Shown piece after piece: positions 55,804 to 63,071 of a stretch of 64,000 nt of DNA (the first letter of the stretch is position 1; each line of letters begins with the position of its first letter). Source of the DNA: CAZGMJ01 sp964526785. Lineage in GTDB: Bacteria; Planctomycetota; Phycisphaerae; Sedimentisphaerales; Anaerobacaceae. Both the position numbers and the translations under genes were made by a program. Under the pieces are notes generated by a model, which worked only from the letters and a program-made list of their open reading frames with translations, did not search any database and was not told where the DNA came from. Location of the stretch: the NCBI GenBank assembly GCA_964526785.1, contig CAZGMJ010000014.1, forward strand, positions 1 to 64,000, read 5' to 3'.

Positions 55804-55821
55804 CTGCGCCTACCGGCGCAG
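55804..55821 (-). promoter_or_regulatory. attenuator-like hairpin overlapping the leader stop codon
   Basis: A perfect 7-bp GC stem (CTGCGCC / GGCGCAG) with a 4-base loop holding the leader's last Arg codon and stop. A seven-T run lies about 29 bases further downstream (plus bases 55768-55774), so it is not a standard terminator. Confidence 0.6.
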
Positions 55822-55884
55822 GAGGAGGGTGCCAAGGCCGTCAATGGCCCTGTAGAACGAACGAATTATGCAGTTGCCGTTCAT
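55810..55884 (-). CDS. leuL: leuA leader peptide with Leu-Leu-Leu run
   Basis: A 24-codon open frame (begins MNGNCIIRSF, ends GLGTLLLRR) between the leuA promoter and leuA. It has four Leu codons near the end, three in a row (CTC CTC CTG), followed by two Arg and TAG. The last Leu and Arg codons are the left arm of the hairpin at 55804-55821. The promoter -10 ends only 9 bases before the ATG, so the mRNA would start almost at the ATG (leaderless). The arrangement is that of ribosome-mediated attenuation leaders. Confidence 0.6.
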   Translation of the reverse strand: MNGNCIIRSFYRAIDGLGTLLLRR

Positions 55885-55893
55885 ATTGCTGCT

Positions 55894-55921
55894 ATTATAG
55901 CCCGAATTGCCTCAAGTGCAA
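55894..55921 (-). promoter_or_regulatory. leuA promoter
   Basis: Minus strand: -35 TTGCAC (55916-55921), 16-base spacer, perfect -10 TATAAT (55894-55899). Transcription should start near 55887. Confidence 0.65.
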
Positions 55922-56096
55922 GGCTTTTTGCGCCGGTTTTCGCAAGTCGCCGCCCCTGCGGGTCTTACAACTCCGACGATACCTGTATTTCGGCATCTTG
56001 CGGCGGTTTGTTCATGGGTTTTGTCGAAAAACCGAAAGCCGACCGGTCAAAATCCGATAGTCAATGGCATCCGCCGGGCAAGATATCCTGCCCCTT

Positions 56097-58004
56097 TCAG
56101 TTTTTCTTGTTCTTTGAGAGCGTGGCCGAGAATCTGTCTCTCTGGCTGCTCGTTCGCATTGGCTTGAGCGAAACGGCAATTCGAGCGCTGTCGCGGCCAG
56201 TCGTTTCCAGTGAGCTTCTCACCATGCCGGCTGAATCCTGGATTGTGATAAGTCGGGAATCAGAATTGGAAGGATCGATGTTCATTGCCAGGGTGAACAC
56301 GACGGCGGCTTTTTGGATCGTGCGGAAGTCGATTTCCTTCTCTCGGCCGGAGTAGAGGATGATGTCGATCCAGGCTTTGTGATCGTTTCGGCCGGTTTCG
56401 AAGCGGATGCGGTTGTCGTCGAACACGGCGTACGGGACGTCGAACCCGCATCGGACAGCGCCCGAGGTGATGCACCATGCCGCCTGGGCTGTCTGCGCAT
56501 CACCATTGGAATCGGCCGCCGAATGGAGACCGGCGCCACTGCCTTCCTTCGCAGCAAGATTCCGGACTGATGCCCGTGCGGGCGCAATGGTCAGGTTCTT
56601 GACGGCCCCTTCGAATTCGAGGCGCAGGCGGAGGTCTTTGGCCTTTATGGTGCCATCGATACGGTCGAGCGAGATGTGCGTATCGCCGCGATCGGTGGCG
56701 AAGACGACGGCGCCGAGCAGGTCGTTCTTGTCCTGGACGGTGAAGATGCTTGCGGAGGAATAATCGTAGTCATCGTGCAAACAGCGGATGCGGGCGGCGA
56801 CAACATCGTCATTGTCGGCATTCCAGTACGCCAGCACGGGTCGGCGCTGGTTCCAGAGGTCGCTGACATTAGCCGAGCCCAGTGTGAAGGCCGGGTGCAG
56901 GTACGTTGTGCCCACGGTGTCGTGCCTGCCTGCGCCGCCTTTCTTAAACGTCTCGATTTCCAGCCGTGGCTCGGGCAGTTTCGTGAAATAGTGGAAATAG
57001 TCCTCGGGGCAGGCGGGGCGGACGCGGTGGGCCTCGAGCGATTGCCAGGCGTCTTCTTCGGGCATGAATTCGACGCGGCCGGCGGTGGCCCGCTGAATGA
57101 ACGCCCGCGTGCTCGACCGCAGCATGGTCGAGTAGCACCGTGAGTGCGGACCGGCCCACTGCCCGGTCGGCGGGTGGAAATGCCGTGCGAGGTGGAACCA
57201 CGCGAAGCGGTTGATCTTTTCAAGAAGCGGACGCGAGGGCGGGTCGGTTATGTGCTGATGCATCCGCGTGATTTCTTCGATGGCGACGACGGTGTAGGTT
57301 GGGCTGTTGTACTCGGAGAAAGAGCCTTTCTGCCGCGTGTATTCCCAGAAGCGGCGGAGGCGCGAGCGGCCGTATTCGAGCAGCTCGGCCTGGTCGAAGA
57401 GTTCGCCGGCCGAGAGCGTGACGCACGTGCCCATCAGGGCGATATTGGTGTAGCCCGGGCCGACGTTGCGGCGCTTGATGGAGCGGGCGGCGTGAATGAT
57501 CGACTCGCGGACGGACCGCTGGAGTTCTGCCGGCAGCCTGTGCATGTGGTCGCGGGCCACCTGGAGAAGCTGGGTGCCACAGAAATCGGCCCAATTCCAG
57601 TCCGGCGGCGACATCTTCTCGAGCGGCTCTTCATAGAACCACGACCAGATGCCATACGTGCGGCTGTCGGGGTCCTGGTCCTGCAGCGAAATGACCTTAC
57701 GGAGAACGGCCTCGGCCCGGCTGAGGCGTTCCTGCGTGCCGGCATCAAGCAAGGCGACGGCATATTTGAGCGAATCGCGGGTGGGGTGGACGTAGCCGCC
57801 TTTGAGAGTGGTGTGGTAGCCCGGCGAGGAGAACGGTCGGCGGATCATATGCTCGTTGGGGTCATAGCGGCGATCCTGGCGTTCAAGCGCACGGAGAAAC
57901 GCGGCCTTCTGTGCTTTGGTTGCGAACAGGTCGCCCGCACGGGATAATGGGGCGGCGGTTATGGCGATGGAGGCTGCTGCGAGAATGAGCCTGCATGTAT
58001 GCAT
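56097..58004 (-). CDS. large secreted alpha/alpha-toroid-like protein
   Basis: A 635-residue exported protein that I do not recognise. A signal peptide (LILAAASIAITAAPLSRA) is followed by an alpha-helical half (about 30-340: Trp- and Tyr-rich, for example YGIWSWFYEEPLEKM, WNWADFCGTQLLQVARDH, GSFSEYNSPTYTVVAIEEI), and a beta-rich half (about 350-600). Helical toroid plus beta-sandwich is the layout of several polysaccharide lyases (heparinase II/III-like, PL8 and others), so a lyase-like role is possible. AAGGAG precedes the ATG by 6 bases. It is not in an obvious operon. Confidence 0.7.
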   Translation of the reverse strand: MHTCRLILAAASIAITAAPLSRAGDLFATKAQKAAFLRALERQDRRYDPNEHMIRRPFSSPGYHTTLKGGYVHPTRDSLKYAVALLDAGTQERLSRAEAVLRKVISLQDQDPDSRTYGIWSWFYEEPLEKMSPPDWNWADFCGTQLLQVARDHMHRLPAELQRSVRESIIHAARSIKRRNVGPGYTNIALMGTCVTLSAGELFDQAELLEYGRSRLRRFWEYTRQKGSFSEYNSPTYTVVAIEEITRMHQHITDPPSRPLLEKINRFAWFHLARHFHPPTGQWAGPHSRCYSTMLRSSTRAFIQRATAGRVEFMPEEDAWQSLEAHRVRPACPEDYFHYFTKLPEPRLEIETFKKGGAGRHDTVGTTYLHPAFTLGSANVSDLWNQRRPVLAYWNADNDDVVAARIRCLHDDYDYSSASIFTVQDKNDLLGAVVFATDRGDTHISLDRIDGTIKAKDLRLRLEFEGAVKNLTIAPARASVRNLAAKEGSGAGLHSAADSNGDAQTAQAAWCITSGAVRCGFDVPYAVFDDNRIRFETGRNDHKAWIDIILYSGREKEIDFRTIQKAAVVFTLAMNIDPSNSDSRLITIQDSAGMVRSSLETTGRDSARIAVSLKPMRTSSQRDRFSATLSKNKKN

Positions 58005-58031
58005 GGGATGCTCCTTATCGATGATGGCGGA

Positions 58032-59015
58032 TTACGGAAAGTGCAGCTCGACGACGTCCTTGTCGTGCAGAACATGCGTGAGCTGGACATTCTGGCCGTC
58101 GTAGACACCGGTGCCCCAGATTCTGGCAGACTTGAGCTTCTCGGCCAGTTGTCGATGGATGGCAAGCGCCAGGTCCTGCACGGTCGCGCCGGACGGAAGA
58201 GTGAACGGATCGTTCATATCGGCCGGCTTGCCCGGCGGCTTGGCGTAGACGCGGATGATGCGGAGCAGCTCGAAGACACGGGCGGGGAACTGATCCATGC
58301 CCTGGCCGGTTTCGGGGCTGATCGTTACGTATTCGAAGAAGCGGTCGGCCATGGCCTTTAGCTTATCGATCGCGTCAGCGTGGGCGGTATCGGCCTTGGT
58401 GCAGATGACGAACGCACGGCGGCCCAGGACGTTGCCGTGTTCATCTTCTTCGGGAGTCTCTTCGTCTGCGAGCAGTTTGCGGGATTCGAGGAATTCCATG
58501 CAGATAAGCATCTGCTCTTCGACGTCGGCCGACAAGTCGATGACGATGCCGATCAGGTCGCAGTTGCGATACGTGCCGACCTGGCCCGGCGCGCTGTAGT
58601 CCTCGGTGATGGGCGGCATGTCCACCAGTTGAATCTGGACGTCCTCGAAGTGCATCATGCCGGGCACCGGAGCGTGGGTGGCGAAGGGAAAATCAGCGAC
58701 GTTGACCTTGGCCTTGGTCAGGGCGGCCAGGATGGCGCTCTTGCCGCAGTTGGGGGCGCCGATCAGGACGACTTGGCCGGCGCCGCCCGGGGGAACGTGG
58801 AAGATGTCGACACCGCCGCCGCGTTTCTTCTGTGTGGCGGCTTCCTTGAGCTTGCTGAGCTTGCGACGCAGGTCGGCCCGCATGTGGTCGGTGCCTTTAT
58901 GCCTGGGGATGACGCGCAGCATCTGCTCCAGGGCGAGGATCTTCTCCTCGTTGGTGGTCGCGCTCTTGTACCACTCATCGGCCTTGTAGTATTCGGGTGT
59001 CAGGTTTGCTGGCAT
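58032..59015 (-). CDS. DRG/Obg-type GTPase with TGS domain
   Basis: A 327-residue GTPase related to DRG and Obg proteins. Walker A is GAPNCGKS at residues 86-93; the Asp of LVDMPPITEDY is the G3 motif (DMPP in place of DxPG); TKAD is G4. The C-terminal TGS domain (about 255-327; DPFTLPSGATVQDLA, WGTGVYDGQNVQLTHVLHDKDVVEL) binds RNA or ribosome in relatives. ATG 59015 was chosen; the ribosome-binding site is weak. Likely a ribosome-linked GTPase; precise role not known. Confidence 0.88.
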   Translation of the reverse strand: MPANLTPEYYKADEWYKSATTNEEKILALEQMLRVIPRHKGTDHMRADLRRKLSKLKEAATQKKRGGGVDIFHVPPGGAGQVVLIGAPNCGKSAILAALTKAKVNVADFPFATHAPVPGMMHFEDVQIQLVDMPPITEDYSAPGQVGTYRNCDLIGIVIDLSADVEEQMLICMEFLESRKLLADEETPEEDEHGNVLGRRAFVICTKADTAHADAIDKLKAMADRFFEYVTISPETGQGMDQFPARVFELLRIIRVYAKPPGKPADMNDPFTLPSGATVQDLALAIHRQLAEKLKSARIWGTGVYDGQNVQLTHVLHDKDVVELHFP

Positions 59016-59105
59016 AACGCGGACCAATATACCAATTGGCGGCGGGTCGATCAAACATTGCCGCGGCACCGCAGCAGCCGGCGAAAACGGTCTCCTGTGC
59101 GCGCG

Positions 59106-61136
59106 TTACTTTGCGAGGTTTTCGAGAATCCAGAGCTTGGGGTTGTACCATCCGATGGAGATCAGATCGAGATCGCCGTCGCCGTCAATGTCTACGCTCT
59201 GGACGCCGTCGTGGTGGTCGATCTGGTTCTTCGGCCCGCTGTCGATGACGTGTTCGATCCATTTCGCGCCATCGGAGGTGTTCTCGAACAGCACCACGCG
59301 GTTGTTCTTCGGGCCACGATGTTCGCCCACGACGACGTCGGGATCACCGTCGGTGTCGAAATCGGCGGTGTCCATGCTGAAGCCCTGCCCTGCGACCACG
59401 CCGATCTTGTGTCGCGTCCATTTCTCGGTCGGGTCCTTGGGTGCTTCGTACCATAGTACATCGGTGCCGTTTTCGAGGCTGACGACGGCGTCGAGCCTGC
59501 CGTCGGCGTTTATGTCCGCCAGATCGACGCGGTCGGGCTCGCCCTGCGTTACCTTACCCAGAACGAATGTGGGCCAGGCGTTGCCGTCGTTGCGGAGCCA
59601 TTTCTCGCCAAGCAGCAGATCGAGATCGCCGTCCCGATCGATATCACCGAGACTGAGGTCTTCGCCCTGCGGCGGACTACTGACGGTTTCGCTCAGGCGG
59701 GTGGTCGTCCATTTCTGCGTGCTCGGCTTGTCGGGGACGTTGAGGCTGTAAATGCCGCCGCCGTCGCGGTGCCATGATAGAAGCACTCGCAATCGGCCGT
59801 TGATGCGTCCGACGATGCAGCCCTGGAGGAAATCGCCCGCGCCGGTATAGTCGATGTTTTCGAGGATTGCAAAGCGGCCGGAGCCGTTATTGCGGGCCCA
59901 GACGAAATTGTGGTCGGCCGCGGCGCCGACGCCCTCGGTGCCGAGGATATCGACGTCATTGTCGCCGTCGAAATCGTGTGCGCAGGCGAGGTTCCGAAGC
60001 GGTTCGCCGATCGTGTGGCGCTTCCAGTTGCCTGACAGTCCGTCCGTGTTTTGCCACCACCAGCCGCCGGCGGCCAGGTCCGTATCGCCGTCGCCGTCCA
60101 GATCGGCGGCCGTGACGAACATCGAACGCTCGGGCAGATCGTCGATAAAGTGACGCTTCCAGCGATCGATACCTCTTAGGGGTCGAGTGGCGGCACGATC
60201 CGCGGTGCGCATGACCGAGCGGGCGGTGTCCGACAGCACTTTGTGATCGGTGCTTTCCACCAGGGCGACGGAGAAACTTTCGCCCGTACGGTCGAGGAAC
60301 TTGGTCAGACCTTTGCGTCCGAAGCCGAAGACCGTCATCTTCTTCTGCATCTGATAGAACGTGTCGGGATGTGTGTCGTCGGCGTGATGAATCAGCAGGA
60401 GGCTGCGGTCCATGCGAGCGTCGCCGAACGCGATCCACTCGGGGTCGGGGATGTCGCCTTCGTGGCGTTCGGTCAGCGGGTGTTTGCGCGGGCGGTCGGA
60501 CGTCATCCACCAGTCAGTATCGTCGTATTGGCCGCCCGGCGTACCTTCGTAGAGGATCCAGTACTTATAGTCGGCGGGCATGCGGGTGATAGTGAACGTG
60601 CAGTGCATCAAGTAAAAATCCCAGCGGCCATGCCAGGTCCCGTTGCCCGATCTGGCCTCGATGCTGATGCGGCTGGGGCCGGCGTGGAGCACGCGGGTGG
60701 TCGATGGGTCGGTGGCTCGATTCTTCGGATGGAAGAAGTTGCCGTCTTGCCGGTGCACGGCGTTGGGAAAGCCGCGATATTCACCCGCCGCACCGCTGCC
60801 CCCCTTGTCGTGAAAGCTAATCCAGTCGTTGCCCTCCTTGTCCAGCAGGCTCGATAAGCCCGCCCCGCTCTTCTCAAGATAATATGTCGCTGTCGGCGTC
60901 TTGATTTTATAGCAGGCCAGTCCTCCCGCGGACTCGTCACGGGCATTTTCGATCAGCGTAAGCCTGCCTTGTACGATACCGGCGGACGTTGCCCCACAAG
61001 CCTGAGCAACAAGACAGAGCCGTCCGAAATCAATATCATCAAACAGCGCAATTCGACCTGTATTGTTCATCAGAGATGCACCGAGCAAGAGTAACAAAGA
61101 AGAAGAGATAACGTAGCGCGTAAGGTTGTCCTTCAT
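59106..61136 (-). CDS. secreted FG-GAP/VCBS propeller protein A
   Basis: A 676-residue exported protein. The signal segment is YVISSSLLLLLGASLM. Residues about 60-320 form a beta-rich domain (WISFHDKGGSGAAGEYRG, WHGRWDFYLMHCTFTITRM) of unknown function. Residues about 340-676 are an FG-GAP-type propeller; the Ca2+-binding repeat D-x-D-G-D recurs (DLDGDGDTDLA, DFDGDNDVDIL, DIDRDGDLDLL, DINADGRLDAV, DFDTDGDPDVV, DIDGDGDLDLI). AAAGGTG lies 7 bases before the ATG. It is divergent from propeller protein B. Confidence 0.88.
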   Translation of the reverse strand: MKDNLTRYVISSSLLLLLGASLMNNTGRIALFDDIDFGRLCLVAQACGATSAGIVQGRLTLIENARDESAGGLACYKIKTPTATYYLEKSGAGLSSLLDKEGNDWISFHDKGGSGAAGEYRGFPNAVHRQDGNFFHPKNRATDPSTTRVLHAGPSRISIEARSGNGTWHGRWDFYLMHCTFTITRMPADYKYWILYEGTPGGQYDDTDWWMTSDRPRKHPLTERHEGDIPDPEWIAFGDARMDRSLLLIHHADDTHPDTFYQMQKKMTVFGFGRKGLTKFLDRTGESFSVALVESTDHKVLSDTARSVMRTADRAATRPLRGIDRWKRHFIDDLPERSMFVTAADLDGDGDTDLAAGGWWWQNTDGLSGNWKRHTIGEPLRNLACAHDFDGDNDVDILGTEGVGAAADHNFVWARNNGSGRFAILENIDYTGAGDFLQGCIVGRINGRLRVLLSWHRDGGGIYSLNVPDKPSTQKWTTTRLSETVSSPPQGEDLSLGDIDRDGDLDLLLGEKWLRNDGNAWPTFVLGKVTQGEPDRVDLADINADGRLDAVVSLENGTDVLWYEAPKDPTEKWTRHKIGVVAGQGFSMDTADFDTDGDPDVVVGEHRGPKNNRVVLFENTSDGAKWIEHVIDSGPKNQIDHHDGVQSVDIDGDGDLDLISIGWYNPKLWILENLAK

Positions 61137-61416
61137 AATGCACCTTTCACTTGGGCGTTCAGAATTCTGCATGCACGTTGCGAAGGCTTTGATGCGCTGT
61201 GTTTCGAGCGTTCGCATCCTTAACGAAGCAACCTTTCGCACCTGCAATCACACTGCATCTTACCGAAGCGGTCATGGGTTGGCAATGCGGATCAAGAAAC
61301 AACGATTGCTCCAGGATTGCTGCTCGATTACACTCGGGTGCATACTGCAAGAGTTGATGCCTGCGTTATGGATCGGCAATACGGGCCGAATACGACGGAA
61401 TTCTCAGGAGACATCT

Positions 61417-62790
61417 GTGAACACACCGACACATATGATCTTTGTGGTAGTGTCCTTTGGATGCTTGCTTTCTGTCCCGACCAACTGCATGTGCGGTGTG
61501 TCGGCGGCATCCGATTTCGTCTGCTTCAACACTGCCGACACGAACGACGATCAGCAGGACGCGCCTGTCATTCATCCCTGGAAGACGGTTCCGCTTGACC
61601 CCGAATACGGAGGTCAGTGGATGGTCGCAGGTGATTTGGACGGCGATGGCGCGGTGGAGATCGTCAGCGCTCAAAATGTGAACAGGAACGACGTACACTA
61701 CACGTCGGCAGCAGTCGCACAGAAACTGGATGGCTCCGTTCTGTGGCGGTGGGGTAATCCGCAGATTGGCAGGAGAACATGGCATCACGATGTGGCGTGT
61801 CAGATTCATGATTGGAACGGGGACGGCACGAACGATGTCATACTGTGTTCGAAGGAAAGTCTGGTTGAACTCGACGGTGCGACCGGCCGGCAGTTGCGAG
61901 CGTTGGCCATACCGGAGAATGCAACGGACTGCCTTGTCTTCTGTAATCTATCCGGCGGTAATCAGGCCTCCGATGTGCTCGTCAAGAACCGTTACCACGA
62001 GATATGGGCATACAACAGGGCCGGCCAACTGCTCTGGAGCGTGCGTGATCCGGGGGGGTACCGAACAGCCCATCAGCCGCGACCGATGGATCTCGATAAC
62101 GACGGGCGCGACGAGATTATGGCCGGATATGCCCTCTTGAATTCGGACGGTTCGGTTCGATGGACTTGCAGACCCAAAGCCGTAGATCCCTCACGGGGAC
62201 ATCTGGATTGTGCCCGTATTGTGCAAATGGGCTCTTCGCTGCACGATGTCCGCATCATTCTCACCTGTTGCGGAGCGAATGATCTGGTGATGTGCGACGG
62301 TAACGGCAAAGTGCTGTGGGAAGTCACGGGCCGCCATTTCGAATCGGTGGACGTCGGTCACGTGATCCCCGGTCATCCCGGCCGACACGTTGTCGTGGAT
62401 ATCGACCATCAGCCATACGGTGCCAGCCCGCTCTGGGTGCTTGATTCCCAGGGCAGGCGCCTGGGGCAACTGGTGACCAACTACAGTCGTCATCATTGCC
62501 TGCTTGACTGGAACGGCGACGGCGTAGATGAAATCGTCGTAGCCAACAGTGGCGGACTGTACGATCATCATGGCCGCCGGATTGCCACTCTTGCCGCGCC
62601 TGAGATGGAACCATCCGGCGGGAAACCGGATTATGAAAGAAGCCTGCTAAAAGGCGATATGACGGGAGATGGTTTGGCGGACCTGGTCCTCGTAACGCCA
62701 AACGAAGCCTACGTGTACGCAAATCCCGGAGTCTGCATATCGGACAAAAGAGTTCCGCTTGGAACCGGCATGAACTTCACCCTGTATTGA
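61417..62790 (+). CDS. secreted FG-GAP propeller protein B, PL11-like
   Basis: A 457-residue exported protein. The start is GTG 61417, since AGGAG is 6 bases ahead and a signal segment (MIFVVVSFGCLLSVPTNC) follows; the longer open frame upstream has no support. Repeats with D-x-D-G-D-type loops are seen (DLDGDGAVEIV, DWNGDGTNDVI, DLDNDGRDEIM, DWNGDGVDEIV, DMTGDGLADLV). The text resembles PL11 rhamnogalacturonan lyase propellers, but I cannot confirm active-site residues. It shares the 280-base gap with protein A. Confidence 0.8.
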   Translation: MNTPTHMIFVVVSFGCLLSVPTNCMCGVSAASDFVCFNTADTNDDQQDAPVIHPWKTVPLDPEYGGQWMVAGDLDGDGAVEIVSAQNVNRNDVHYTSAAVAQKLDGSVLWRWGNPQIGRRTWHHDVACQIHDWNGDGTNDVILCSKESLVELDGATGRQLRALAIPENATDCLVFCNLSGGNQASDVLVKNRYHEIWAYNRAGQLLWSVRDPGGYRTAHQPRPMDLDNDGRDEIMAGYALLNSDGSVRWTCRPKAVDPSRGHLDCARIVQMGSSLHDVRIILTCCGANDLVMCDGNGKVLWEVTGRHFESVDVGHVIPGHPGRHVVVDIDHQPYGASPLWVLDSQGRRLGQLVTNYSRHHCLLDWNGDGVDEIVVANSGGLYDHHGRRIATLAAPEMEPSGGKPDYERSLLKGDMTGDGLADLVLVTPNEAYVYANPGVCISDKRVPLGTGMNFTLY

Positions 62791-62930
62791 CGCCGTTGGG
62801 GCGCGCAGCCCTGCGGCAACTGCCAAGCGATGGGAGCAGGCCGAGTGATCCGGGTTTCTGATCGAGCAGCGGGAGGTGGATGTATAGTTCTCGAGCGAGC
62901 AGGCGGAATCGGGCGAAGGCAAGTCTTAAC

Positions 62931-62959
62931 TTGACATTCGGGGGCTCATGGCGTAGCAT
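62931..62959 (+). promoter_or_regulatory. strong sigma70-type promoter for dxr
   Basis: A perfect -35 TTGACA (62931-62936), 17-base spacer and -10 TAGCAT (62954-62959). It would make a leader of about 105 bases before the dxr ATG. Confidence 0.65.
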
Positions 62960-63071
62960 GCCGGTCATCCCCACGATGCGGGGCGAATGCGCGCAGGCAG
63001 TGTTGGTACGCCGGGGTCTGTGTCGCGCATCGGGGCGGATCCTTTTGACGCAATTTCTGAGACTTGCATTT

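Larger units (their letters stand above)
55690..56096 (-). other. leuA leader and upstream region
   Basis: Holds the leader peptide gene, hairpin and promoter described separately. The part nearest leuA carries two copies of TGAGCC and one GGCTCA on the minus strand, which could form alternative stems close to the leuA ribosome-binding site. The left-over 170 bases upstream of the promoter show nothing clear. Confidence 0.6.

Noticed and set aside
61126..61416. N-terminal extension of propeller protein B
   Set aside because: GTG 61417 has AGGAG and is followed by a signal peptide; the extension overlaps the start of the divergent gene.
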